Source of the DNA: Styela clava | Lineage: Eukaryota; Chordata; Ascidiacea; Stolidobranchia; Styelidae | Reading direction: 5' to 3' | DNA: 64,000 nucleotides | Assembly (NCBI RefSeq): GCF_964204865.1 | Contig: NC_135252.1 | Coordinates: forward strand, 1,488,001-1,552,000 | In this document: piece by piece, positions 47,678-59,670 of the stretch | Layout of the letters: each line of letters starts with the position of its first letter | Position numbering within the stretch: position 1 is the first letter of the stretch | Made by a program: the position numbers and the translations under genes | Notes under the pieces: generated by a model | The model's input: the letters and a program-made list of their open reading frames with translations, nothing else | What the model was told of the DNA's origin: nothing | Database searches by the model: none

Positions 47678-49021
47678 TCGTCACGCTAATAACCGAATTG
47701 CGTAAGTCATTTTTGGCGATTTTGAGTTTTTTAAAATAGGTATTTATTAAATGACCGGGAATTTTATGTGAAACTACATTGCTCCTCATACATTAAAACG
47801 CAGCACTACGTCGGATTTCTGATGAAGAATTCCATATAAACCCATTATAATTCATTTTTACCTTTGCTGACACTGTTTTCACCTGACACACTATTTGGCA
47901 TTTGTTTATGACTACGCCAATCAAGTTATTTGTTCACTTTAAGGGGCTCATGTAAACAAATTCGAAACGATACATAGGCACAACCCAATCATGTCCGTTC
48001 GATGTAAACAGTTTGGAATCCACCGCACCTGCAGTCTGTTTGTTACATAAGTTAGACGACGCCCGAACGATATACGTTCGTGTTTTTATTTTGTAATATG
48101 TTTGTGTGCGTGAAATGGGTGAACAGGCACATGAATTTCTGCGTGTTTTAAACCTTACTAAAGGTTTTGCCTGTTGTCCCGATTTTCCCCATTATTCTGT
48201 GTGTTCATTCTTATGTTTTGTGTGTTCATTGTTTGTTTCGTGTATTTTTTTTTAGGGGAGATCGAAATAAACTCATACTCATACCTGTCTGTTAACTCAG
48301 ATTTTATTTTAAGAATTCCGAAACCCATAAAAATGGAGATTCAGTATGACGTATACATTTGTGCAATTGTTTCGTCATAATGAATTATCATTGTTACCGC
48401 AGGACTATTGTGACGTCACAAAGGAAAAATAACCTCTGCAAGTATTTTCGAGTTTTTGCATCTCGAATTCTAGCTTAGCGCGTATTAATTTGAATTTATA
48501 CTACAGTATAGGAAGACGTGCACTTGTGATATTCACTGTCCGAGTCCAATTCACCTTGGTTGCCTTTTATATTGGGTGCATTGCTGTTTTATTCTTTATA
48601 TTTAATCTTAGTCTTATTTCGGTGGGTGTGCAGAACGTGTTAAATTGATGAAATATATATTTTTAAACCCAAAATAAAATGTAATTAAAACTGATTAGCT
48701 ATTTTGGGGATTAGACATTGTAGATACTGAGAATTACATTCGTTTCTGGAATGTTTAGTTTTCAGGACTGGTGTATATAGTAAAGTTGCAAAATTGCGTA
48801 TGTCCCCAAATCATAGACACATTTCTGCCTAAGTCACAGTGCGACATTATGACGTCACTTAACTGCGTCATACAAATTAACTTAAATCCGGTTACGATCA
48901 AAAAATTGAACCATGGCAAATTATTGACTCTCAATGGCATAACAATATTATTAGGAAGTTTTTTACGTTTTTCTCGAAACTGCTAAAAATGACTTACGCA
49001 ATTCGGTTATTAGCGTGACGA
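47678..49021. mobile_element. TA-flanked DNA transposon with ~48-bp inverted ends
   Basis: Left end TCGTCACGCTAATAACCGAA continues TTGCGTAAGTCATTTTT and is repeated in inverse at the right end. About 37 bp are perfect and some 48 bp recognisable. TA dinucleotides flank both sides (47676-47677 and 49022-49023), fitting Tc1/mariner-type insertion, though a 3-bp ATA duplication cannot be excluded. Short ORFs inside show no transposase motif, so it is non-autonomous. Immediately to the right is the tail of repeat family R1. Confidence 0.8.
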
Positions 49022-49289
49022 TATTTTGTTTTGCTCTCCGTGTCCATATATTTGAGGACAGCTCTCTTGTTATCAGTAGGCCTTTACCAACACCTTCAAG
49101 TTTTCGTTATTTCAACAGACGATGAAGATCTGGTTGAAACAAAAACAAGAGTAGCGGTCGCATTAAATGTTTTTTTTTCTTCCTGTCCAAGCCATTCTGT
49201 TCATTCTTCATTTGGTAATATAGGTTTTTAGCCCGAAATGTTTTGAAAAAAACAAACAAAACGGAGCTTATAAGATCGATATGTCTGAA

Positions 49290-49515
49290 ATTTCCCCACA
49301 CTCTTACCCCCCACCTATTCCCCCTCTATTCTGCCACCCACTTCACTTTCCCCCAATCTTCCCTCCTCCCGTCACTCTCCCATCTCAACACTTTCTCATT
49401 CCCATTCTTACCTCCTCTCGTCACTCCCACCCAACTTTCTCTCCTTCCCACTTCTATTCTTACCTTCTCCCCATTCTACTTTTCTCTCCCCCACCGCTCC
49501 TCCTTCACCGAACCC
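49290..49515 (+). repeat. Polypyrimidine (C/T) tract
   Basis: About 220 bp almost entirely C and T on the plus strand, followed at 49537-49595 by a purine-rich stretch with AGAAGAGGAGAAGGCGGGG. The ORFs crossing it are Pro/Ser/Leu low-complexity translations and not genes. Confidence 0.8.
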
Positions 49516-49624
49516 CACTCTTGCATTTCCACGCTGAACTGAAGCTCAAAGAAGAGGAGAAGGCGGGGTCAGAGAAGGGAGAGATAGAGAGGCTTTGCGT
49601 CTAGAGTTAGAGCTCTTTATACTT

Positions 49625-49724
49625 AGCTTGACGAATTTTTAATAAATGATCACCAATGGCTATATTGGGGGTAAATCTTGTTCGCTAAAGGGGTAAATGT
49701 TTCAAAAAAGGTTAAGAACCACTG
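49625..49724. mobile_element. Right end of a hAT element
   Basis: AAAAAAGGTTAAGAACCACTG (ends 49724) is the inverse of a common hAT terminus CAGTGGTTCTTAACC. No left end was identified; the element may extend left over the pyrimidine tract. Confidence 0.55.
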
Positions 49725-50089
49725 CGTGACTATAGCGCAAAGGCATTTAGCATTTGGGAGATAGTCTCGCGACACCTCTACTGATTAGGAATGAAGGAAT
49801 CGACTCCGGAATCGATTTTTAGGGTGAAAACTTGGATTGCAAACAAGGTATATATAACGTTTTGTGATAAGTCTTTCACATATGTGTATAAATATACATG
49901 TATAATATGTGTCCCTACAACGCCGCAAACTTAAATATTTTTGTACAATCTCATTTTTGTTCGTTTGCGCGGGACAAGGGCACTGAACTATTTCGTGTAT
50001 ATTTTGTCTAACTTATTGCGTTCATAACTTCTATTCAGTTGGAGCAAGAAAAATGAAATACATGTTGCACTTTGAAGTAGAAAATTTTA

Positions 50090-50480
50090 CACCTCAGAGA
50101 TGGAACAACCCACAGTCCAACAGAACAAAATAGCAAAAAACTTTTTCCATAAATGGAGTGAAGAATGTATTGAAAATCTGATCAGTGGTGGTATGGGCAG
50201 CTCTCTTCAGATATCAAAATATTTGAATGAAAGAACTTTTGCCATATCAGCTACATAGAATACATTTTGCAAAAAAAAACATATCCAAACATCGCAGTTT
50301 TCGTCCAAAAGTATCCCAGTGCCCCAGCAACATCTGCTGCATCAGAAAGAGCATTTAGCTCAGAGTAGCTTTCCGTATCCAAAATCCGATCGAGCATACA
50401 GAAAGACATGTAAACGGATTGGACTTTTTATATTGCAATATATTTTTGCTGTGACGATAATTTTTTGTACATAAAATGTA
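50090..50480 (+). pseudogene. hAT transposase C-terminal remnant
   Basis: Around 50311-50375 the plus strand reads YPSVPATSAASERAFSSE, stop, LSVSKIRSSI, the hAT dimerisation region typical of Ac/ZBED-like transposases, with stop codons. Upstream, broken frames continue to about 50090. Beyond 50480 the sequence becomes repeat family R1. Confidence 0.75.
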
Positions 50481-50539
50481 CATACATATCGTTTTGTTAT
50501 TATGTTTTTTGTTAGAACTCATTTTCTTGTTATCTTTAT

Positions 50540-50700
50540 CATTACCTACTGGACCAATTGCTAGGAATTTTTCAGTGGTTGGGAATTGTATTTTTCCGCT
50601 AGAAGGTAATTACTTTTATTTATTTATTAATTAATTAAGTGTGCGATTCGTTCCAGGCTTTCGTGTCCATATGTTCGAACAGTGCTCACTTGTTCGATTT
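50540..50700 (+). repeat. Dispersed repeat family R1, diverged copy
   Basis: TACTGGACCAATTGCTAGGA, TTTTTCAGTGGTT, TAGAAGGTAATTACTTTTAT and TTCGTGTCCATATGTTCGAA correspond in order to the copy at 2246-2425. Confidence 0.7.
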
Positions 50701-52563
50701 ATTACAGTATTGTTTAGGATGGTATGTTTTCCCGGTAAGATATGTCGAGGAATCGAAATTCGGACTCGGGAATCGGAATCGAAAGTTTAGGAATCGTATA
50801 AGGATCGAATACTTGTAAGTAGTCATACTTAGCAACCTTACTACTGATAGTACAGTATTTGAGTCATGGGCAAGCTCGATAGCGCATATTATTACGTAAT
50901 AAATGAAATTTTAATATGTCTTAAAAGTTCTGCAGTAGACTATGGGAAAGTTACTGTCTGACTCCAAGAGTAGTGTGATAAATTGTATTCGCATGCAGAC
51001 ATTGGTATTCAACATGCACAATTTTCCAAATTTCAAGCGAGCGAAGAATCGGATTCGAAGGAAATTGTAAATTAGATACTGAACTTTGAGCAGTCACGTA
51101 ACATTTATGGTTTGAGAATATGTATTTTTTTCTGTTTAGATAATATGGATACTTTGCAAGGTTTTTTGAAAAATTTTAACTAATAAATGATTAAAAATTT
51201 ACTCCAGTCCCAACTTAATTAATCAAATTAACAAATTGGATGTAACATGGAAATTTTTATTGGCGATTGCGCCCACGGGACAGATTGGAATTTTCTCAAT
51301 CGTTTTTGTGTATGACAAAAATCAGTCGATCGCGAGCTATTTTAAAGACTGTAGTCGAAAACAGGTTGGCCACCCCTGTGCTATAACAATTAACCAGGTA
51401 ACCAACCAATTAATACCAGGTGTATCACTGCGATATACAGTTATGTAAAGATAAAAGATCGGATCATGCTATACCAGTGTCAAGTGGATTCAACAACTGC
51501 GCGTTCTGTTCAATACACAAGTGCCAAAACAATGTGGCTATATTTGTCCTGTCCGCAAAGGAAAGTTTAAAGATGAACCGACTGACCGATACACGCACTT
51601 AGATGTACCTCCGTATAACCTCATTTTTAGATGCTTTCTAACTCCCAACAAATATTTAAGGTTTTTATTACAAACCTCGGGGTTTCGAACTTGAATATTT
51701 GCAAAAACGGCAAGTTATTTATATCCTACTAATAAAACGTAGTTTAATTTAAGGAACAAGTTAAATATAATAAGTGCACACGAATGATTGAGAAATCAGG
51801 GCACGTTCGAATTTCCCTGAAAGATAGAATTTCTAGTACAGAATATTTCATAACGGAGCTTTGCGTAAAAATGTCGACACCTCAATGAAGCGCTTATACA
51901 TACCGTATCTATGTTTCGAAAGCAATGAACAAATGCTTTTATACCCATCTGGCGATTTGGTATCTGAAACTACACCGCAATTTTCAGAGTGGTTCACCGT
52001 TTCTTTTCTACAAAAACTCTTTGCAATTCCGAGGAGTCTTTTTGTGAAATATGTCATTCAAGAAAAGAACTTGGTCCAATGACCAAGAGCAGTATGACTC
52101 TAACTGCTCAATTGAACCTTTTCACCAAATTAGAGCCAAAATTACCTTAAACTTGATTGACACGCAAGATTCATCAGAGCATCAGAGAAATGGAACATGG
52201 TGAACTATTATTTGGAGACTAATGAAAGTATTCAATTAATTTTAGAAGGTATTGATCATTTAATGCTCATCATTTTATATATATTGATAGTTAGAGGAAT
52301 CAAGAAGAAATTCTATTTGGGACACAGATGAAATTATCACACCATGCAAAAAACACCAGAATTTGATCATGTCATATTTCTTCGAATTTGCTAAGCAAGC
52401 AATGATACTACCTCCAGAACTGAATCAAATTCTGATGTTCTTAGAATTTTTAGTGCAATGAACTGTCGTTACTAAAACTGCGTAGTTCCCATGACCCTAT
52501 ACTAAATTAGGGGATATCCGCTATGTTCCTACTAAAATGGATATTTGCCCAGGTAAAATAGTG
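50701..52563. other. Intergenic, nothing recognised
   Basis: Short ORFs (for example 51861-52082) without motifs; no element ends found. Confidence 0.4.
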
Positions 52564-52571
52564 ATATCTGC

Positions 52572-55500
52572 CAGTGGCGGCGCATGGTCATTTTGACAAC
52601 CGGGGCAAGCTACTGCGGGACCAAGTCACCCCCATCTACGGGGACAGGATGAGCGCTGTAAGTTCTCCCATCATTTTATGAGTATAAAAACCATTCCATC
52701 GGTAACAACCAATCGGCAAAAGCGACAATTTTTAACGATAAGAAAGTGTCTTTAAAACCGGTCCAAGTCAAGGGATTAATAAATATAGACATAGTTTATT
52801 TTGAAACCTCTTTCAAAAGGAAAGGCAATATTTACCCAGATAAATACAATGACATATTAACAGAAACTTCGGGAAAGCAGACAAAACCTAAAATAAGGTT
52901 TGAAACGTTACTATGAAGAAAGGAAAGTTAATGCAAAGATAAGGACATGCGTCGCTCACTCATAGATATATATGCTGCTAGACTTCTACTGCTTGAACAT
53001 ATATGCAACACGCCGCGGTTTCTTGGAACCAAAATGCTCAATAACGCGCTGATTAAAGTCATGCATCCCAGAAATAACGTCTCTGTGAATGGATAAAACA
53101 GCCAAGGAATTTAATCTATCTTGCTTCATTGTGTTTCTGAGATACGTTTTAATACGCTTCAGCGTGCTGAATGTTCGCTCTGCGTCGGCGGAAGAAATAG
53201 AAATAGGCGTCGTCAAAATGATGTCCAGAAATTTTGCAGACGCCGCAAAGGTAGTTACTAGAGTGTTATCTATGAGGAACCCATAGAGCGCGCAAGTTGA
53301 TGTGATGTTCAAAAAAGTTTGATTGGTGTATATACATCGCAATTCATTTTCCAATTTACCCACGTTTATCATGGGGTAAAATTTGGAGACAGTAGCTAAC
53401 AAATGGATGGGAAATTGACGTGCAAATTTTGAAAAATTTTTGGGGTTCATCAAAGAGAACGCGGCAAGGTGTTCAGTGCGCAGACGATCGCTCATTTGAT
53501 TCACCAGAATGTCACAGCATTCCTTTGCAGACAAAATCAAACGCTGCGTTGTTTGCCCGCGGCGTAAAGAAGCACTCCATGTGTCGTCGTATTTTATTGT
53601 TTCCCGGATACGAGATACAGCATCGCAGAAATCTGAAATACACGACTGCAGACGCTCCATCCATTAGCCTTGACTGCAATGCGCCGTATAATACATCCAC
53701 GTGATAAAATATTGTGGAGAAAAAATGAAAACTCACCATCTTCTAGCAGACGCTTTAGACCTGCCGCCTCCCTCACAGAGCGTTCGTCCCAAACCGGAGA
53801 GCTCTGAATGCCATTGAAACACTCAATGAGCTCAAACCTAATTTCGGACACGCCCTGCACCACGCGTGATTGGAAATTCCAACGTGTTGGTGCACAAGCT
53901 GGGAGACGGCGGCTACATATCTGGCGAAAGAGGTCAGAGCGCTTCGGCGAAACGAAAAAAAAAATGAAGAAAACCCCGAAACATTTGCAAAAAATATACG
54001 GACGAGAGGGGTATCAAGACACATATTTTTAATAACGAGGTTAAATTGGTGTGCATAACAATGTAAAAAAAGCGCATGAGGAAAATCTTCTTTTATATAA
54101 ACTTGAACACCATGTTTCGACCCACTCATGACTGCCGCACCGTCATAAGTTTGAGCTATCAATTTTGACTTCGCGTTGTAAGGCTGTAACACTTCTTTCA
54201 GTACAGCCGATATCCCGCAAGCCGTGCGATCAACGATTGGTACAAAGCTGTGAAATCTCTCGGTAGGTTTACCATCTTTCACAAACCGAAAAATCACAGC
54301 CAGTTGGGAAACGCGCGTGATGTCAGTTGTCTCGTCAGACTGAATCGAAAGGAACTGGCAATTCTCAATTTCCAGAGCCAAATGTTGTAAATAAATTTTA
54401 TACATTGAGTCAAGCAAACAATTTTGGATATCCTCACATGTCCCTTTCGAAACAGTTGCGGCATCAAGACTATCTCTCAATACTGTATCTAGGGATGCGG
54501 TGTATTCCACCATATCCAAAAATACCCCTCTATTAGAAGAGCCAGCCTGTTCATCGTGCCCACGGAGGGACAGCTCGTGACAACCAATGAACTTCAAAAC
54601 ATCTATCAATCGACCGAGAACATGGCGGTTTTTCTCGACGTTTTGGTTGTGCCGACGAATAGAAACCGCGCGTCCTTCATCCAACTGTGCTGCAATATTA
54701 ACATTTCCGAATGTTCGGTATTTTACTGTATTGTCCAGATGCTCCATAGAAGATTGATGATCCCTGGCACGCTCGGAAAGATGTTTAAGATCTCTAAAAC
54801 CAAATTTACACCAACGTGACTCACGGGCGGTAGCAAAAAGTAGGCAATAAAAACAAAAAAGTGCATTTTTGTCCTCGCTGTAACACAACCATTTGTTTTT
54901 TTTATACCAAGTTTCTGCGCAGAATGTACGCCGACGCTTTCCTATGTCATGGGATTGTTCCAGTGAACAATTTTTTGGTTGATAAGGCCCAAGACGTTGT
55001 ACCTCTAATTTTTGTTCCAGCGGCAGCTGCGAAAACGGAGTGAGAAGTAGTGCATCAACCTTATTCATTATGAGGTCTAAGGCTAAGAAATGCGAAGCCG
55101 GAAAGAAGTGAGGAGCTCAAAAGGAATGTGGAAAATCGAAAGCAAATGGACTAAAGGTCTCTAACTGATTCAAATAGCGAAACCAGCGACAAAAACGAAG
55201 GCGAGGAAACTATCAACTCTTCAAGCAACCAACGAACGAGAAGGAATGCGTGAATATGTCAACACGTTGTTGTAAGAAACGTCGGCATTGTGTCGTCATA
55301 ATTTCGGGGCTAGCCCCGATGATTTAGGAAAAGAAACAGAAAACAAACGAGACAAACGCGGCGAGTGGAAGATAAAAGAGAGAATACGATATAAAATGAG
55401 CAACCGGGGCAAAATCGGCGTCGCCCCGTCGACGTTCGGCGAAGGCTTTGCGAGCGAAAAATGAACCATGTCGGGAGAATATGGCTAGTGTAGACAGTCT

Positions 55501-55598
55501 GTGCAACCGATATTGGGGTATTTTTCGAATATTTTTTATTATACCGAAAAAACAACCGGGGTATTGCCCCGGTTGGCCCTATTGACGCGCCGCCACTG
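52572..55598. mobile_element. Near-complete hAT transposon, 3.0 kb
   Basis: Terminal repeats CAGTGGCGGCGC and GCGCCGCCACTG are perfect over 12 bp, with a further shared AACCGGGGCAA just inside. A perfect 8-bp duplication ATATCTGC flanks the element (52564-52571 and 55599-55606). It encodes a hAT transposase on the minus strand that is broken by frameshifts. The preserved ends and duplication suggest recent activity of this family. Confidence 0.95.
52986..55068 (-). pseudogene. hAT transposase (TTF zinc finger/DUF4371, ZMYM1-like), frameshifted
   Basis: The N-terminal part (from ATG 55068) has a TTF-type zinc finger region (WLCYSEDKNALFCFYC), the DUF4371 block SIQSDETTDITRVSQL with catalytic acidic residues, TYDGAAVMSG and LHCYAHQFNLVI. 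The frame is lost at an A10 run (53955-53964), resumes in a second frame (VVQGVSEIRFELIECFNGIQ), shifts again near 53700 and near 53660, and continues as the C-terminal part (53660-52986) with SISSADAERTFSTLKRIKTY. In a working element these would form one protein that cuts and joins at the terminal repeats. At least three frame changes make this copy inactive unless the A10 shift is an assembly error and the others are introns, which I doubt. Confidence 0.88.
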
Positions 55599-55830
55599 AT
55601 ATCTGCTATGTTTTCACTAAAACAACGACGTCCCTACCGATATGGCTATTTCGCTTCAGAACTCGCGATCCCGTTATGTTCCTACTAACATGGCCGCTAC
55701 TAAATTTACTTACATTTTATTGAGATGGTCATCCATGTCTGAGAAAATAGCAGGTTGACGTGATGCAATTAAAGTAAGTTATTCTTATGCATTTAACGAA
55801 TTGTGTCTCATGCATTAGCAAAGTAGAAAT

Positions 55831-56740
55831 TTACAGCTCAACTCTATCAAGGTCAACATAAATAAAGTCCGTAATTAATAAAAAAAAATTACTAATTTTG
55901 GGTCTTCCTTTTTTCAATCTAGCTGTTTGTGTTGGAGTTATTGTTTGCAATTTACTATCAGTTGATAAATAAAGAGGGGAACATTTATCAGGAGACGCAA
56001 GCTGAACACGTTGTAAAAAATCTTTAAAATTTTTATTTCTTTCTGCTTTCGTCATCTGCATCCAAGTGTGCACGGGCAACGAAAATCGTGCATAGAGTCG
56101 GTACAACGTGTATGGCCCTTGCTTCAACAGTGACCTTCTCACATCGGTATACGACGACTTGATTATATCACCAAGCATGTGAATTAAATCGGGAAGTTTA
56201 CGTTGTCTCCAATAGGAAACGCATTTCAGTGAATGGTTTAGATTTGAGACTCGTTGTTGTTATTAGTCCACCGGTATCCATTTGTAAGCGACTTTGTTTG
56301 CCGAATATTCTTTTTAAATAAATGAAGAAATCTTGTTTTGAAGTATCTAACAATGCCTTTGCACCTAGTTTTACAATACGATACGACTTCTTCAGTGTTT
56401 GAATCGTTTTCATTTTGGCACAACAAACCGAAAACTTCACTAACAATTAATCTCCTAAGGTTTTTGCTGTTACCGACCTTGTCCTTGAGATAATTCTTTA
56501 AATGTTTCCTCATGTTTCTGCTACAAAGGACATAACTTAAATCCTGAAAGAAGATGTGGAAGCACTGTATAGGGCCGATTTGTCGTTGGTACCAATGGCC
56601 AAGTTTTCTAACTTTTTACTAAGTTTGGATTTCATGTTGGCAAAAAAAATCTGTAAATGTGGATGTGTCAGATTCATGACGTAAAAATATCGGACCAAAA
56701 ACATTGGGTGTTCGCGTGATTTAGCTGTTGGTTTATCTCG
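55831..56740 (-). pseudogene. MULE-like transposase remnant
   Basis: Broken minus-strand frames read, in order, VLGPIFLRHESD and LAIGTNDKSALYSA (about 56690-56560), a middle block HLKNYLKDKVGNS with LIVSEVFGLL (56500-56420), GYRWTNNNNES (about 56270) and LGDIIKSSYTDVRRSLLKQG (56175-56115). This order recalls MULE-type (Mutator-like) transposases of invertebrates, by memory of the family rather than alignment. Stops and frame changes make it non-functional. No terminal repeats were identified. Confidence 0.5.
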
Positions 56741-57689
56741 GCATTTCCGTTAGGCGTATGGGCAGGAAATATGCCTTTGTATTCCACTACTGCCTTGTGC
56801 GCGGAATTTACCTTTTTGTCCATTACTTTAAATTTCCGTCGGAAATTTTCGTGGTAGTATTATACAAGGTTGGAAACGCGACTTTTTTCCCCGAGTCGTG
56901 GTGATATATAAGATAAATAATTAAAGTATATTCAATCAATTTTTATTTTACTAAGATAAATTTCACTCCTTGGAATTTTATAGCAGACTTGGGGTTTTTT
57001 CTAACAGTACATCTCAGATCTGTCGAATTCGCAAAATACGGAAACAACAGAAAAATCATTATTATCAGTCGAAAAAAGTCGAAAAATTTTTGAGGCGATG
57101 AATATGTATTTTTGATTAACTGATATAGTTTATATGTATTTAATTGTACTAAATGGAAATTTATTGAGGACCTTGAGATAACAATTCGCAAGATCGCAGA
57201 AAACCAAACTAAATACAATTAGGCATATTTATCTCATATTTTTACATCAACAGATTGAGTGGTATATTAGACAAGTAATGTGTAGGCTATATTTTGACAC
57301 AAGAAGACGCAACTTCGAGATACAATGGACACAATTATATCAATATAAAATAAAATTTTATATTATCGTAGTTGTCATGAATTGAATATTTTACTCGACA
57401 GGAAAGTCTGTATACGCTAAAAACTCAGCCTTTTTAACGAGCGCGTATGGAAGTATTTCAGTACAACCCGATTTCGTTACTAAAAGCCATTTATGTTACA
57501 AATTTTCAGTGCTCGATTTGCAAATTCTACATTGAGAGATGATAGAGAAAAATAGCATCATTTGCGCATTTTCTGAATGATTTTGATTATACGATTTGCA
57601 ATAAAATCGTGAACAATATATTTTGACCGAAAACTGATTCAGAGTTGGTGAAACCTTCAATGAAAAAAAGTTTGTGTCAACAGTTACGT

Positions 57690-58310
57690 CCTCGTGCACC
57701 TCAACTCCCTGCTAGGCCAAGGTCTTATCCTAATAGTCCATGACAAAAAACACTTCTTGTTATTGTTGATGCGTTGGATTATATATCACCAGTTGTAGTG
57801 ACTGACAACGCTGGTAGTTTTGCAGGAGATGAATTTGAAACATTTCTAAAGGAAAATGGAGTGAAGCACTTTTCACCACTGAGACATTCGGCTTCTAATG
57901 GCCGAGCTGAATCAATGGTAAAACAAGTCGAACTCGAATTGAAGAAACAAGCATCAGCATCTTTGACAGTCAGACTTGTTCGGTGGTTATTTAAATATCA
58001 AACTACATCACATACAACGACTGGTCAGACTCCGTCGGAATTATGTTTTTTTCGTAAGATTAGAACGCATCTAATCGCACCTTCGTCACGTTTGAAAAAC
58101 TCAGCAGCGATCGTTCCAGGACCAGGTGGAAGAGTAAAAACGTTCCACGTTGATGACCTTTTTTTTTTATTCCAGAAGTCATTGGATCTCGGTTCAAGTG
58201 GTTACCTGCCACAGTAGCTGAAATTATGGGTCAAACGTGTCGTGTTCGTTTGAACGATGGAAGAATTTTAAGACGCCATTATGACCATATTCGACACGGG
58301 TGCATGAAGG
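57690..58310 (+). pseudogene. Ty3/gypsy integrase remnant
   Basis: The core reads VVVTDNAGSFAGDEFETFLK, HSASNGRAESMVKQVELELK and TTSHTTTGQTPSELCF, the end of the DDE integrase core. After a frame change near 58140 comes WLPATVAEIMGQTCRVRL and GRILRRHYDHIR, the gypsy integrase C-terminal domain. The beginning of the core is deleted: LLVIVDALD is followed directly by the VVVTDN block, so the first catalytic Asp region is lost. It is on the opposite strand to the gypsy remnant at the window start and is probably a separate insertion. Confidence 0.85.
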
Positions 58311-58659
58311 GAATCAAGATTTTAGAATGAGTGAGTGGATGCAAGCTGCAATTCCAACAGGAATACCAGATGTTGACGTGGGAGATAGAAATTTAACTCC
58401 TACCTCTACTGATGAAGCTAAAAAAAAGAAACAACATAGACACAGTTCTTAATTTTCCAGAATCTCTCAGTTCTTCAAAGGCACCTTATAAAATAAGATC
58501 TGGCAGAATATCAAAACCGTAAGAAGAACTATTTCTTTAAACTTAAAAAAACAACAAGATTGCGCTGAACTACACGCTAATGTTTTGTAATCCTTTTTCT
58601 ACTATTTCTTGTCGTGCGAATCTGTCCCTACTTCAAACTGGACCATTCATGCGCTTATG

Positions 58660-59440
58660 GACGGCAGCGCCGTACCCCTAATCTAAACATCACATTCATA
58701 TAAAATACAACGTTGCTGCTATATGCAAAATGTCTATATGTTTTTGAAAATGTCAATAATTTTTCACTTCGAACGATTTGCCTTGATTGTTTTCTCGGGA
58801 AAGATTTGGCACTATTTTTTATAGTGAGATGCCATAAGAAAAATTAGATCAAAATTGGGCAGCGCTTCTGAAAAACCCAATTTTTTTGCTTTAATGTCCA
58901 AGACTTGCTTTTTATCGATACACAGCACCATTGTCGATTTTCTCTATATACTTCGGCAGTAGCTAACTGCTGGTACAAGACCATGTAAAAACATAATCAT
59001 CAAAACAATCTGTAGCAAAGTATTTTAATAACTTACCAACCCAGTCATAAAAAACGCCTCAAATCACGGGATCTTACTTACATTCATGAATAATATATTT
59101 TAACCTAAACCTTCGGAAGATCCAGATATAACATTCAATGTTAAGCTGCCAAATGTCCACCCATAAATTGTATACTTTGCTTGCGATGTATAAATAATGT
59201 CTGAGACCCGGAATAGGAAAGTTGAATCTCTTTATTGTGCTTGTCGACATGCGTCCGCCATCCATAAGGTATAAAGCATGGTCTTCAGTGCAAATCTCAC
59301 CAGCAAGGCATGTTTCATCCTGTGAATATGCCGCCACCGAAAGCTTGTCCGGAAGGCGTAGTCATTTGATTACACCTTTAAGTTGTTTTGTCTATGCAAA
59401 TAGCCGTCCCCGCAATACAATCCAGGAACGGTCGCTACGC
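58660..59440. repeat. Partial dehydrogenase-unit flanks without a gene
   Basis: 58680-58860 matches the left block (60710-60890, 42920-43100), 59265-59340 matches the right block (47140-47220; for example AAGCATGGTCTTCAG), and 59360-59420 matches 42650-42710. Order and completeness differ from units A and B, so this is a rearranged fragment. Confidence 0.6.
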
Positions 59441-59670
59441 TAGCCGCGAGGGTAAATGTGAGGAAAAGAATTTAGTACGATGAAAAAGCGGACGTTCACT
59501 CAGAGGTAGATGGATTGACTGATAACCTCAACGGGGAGTCGAATTTTATCAATTTAAGGTCCGTGATCATTCAACCGGGACGAAATTTTTTTGTCATAAA
59601 CTTCACGTAAATTACCTTGTATGACCCAAATATAGCATCTCTATCTATTACCATTCTCGGGATATGACCC

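Noticed and set aside
49243-49604. Two ~100-codon proline-rich ORFs
   Set aside because: They translate a polypyrimidine tract in two frames; low complexity with no splice or domain support.
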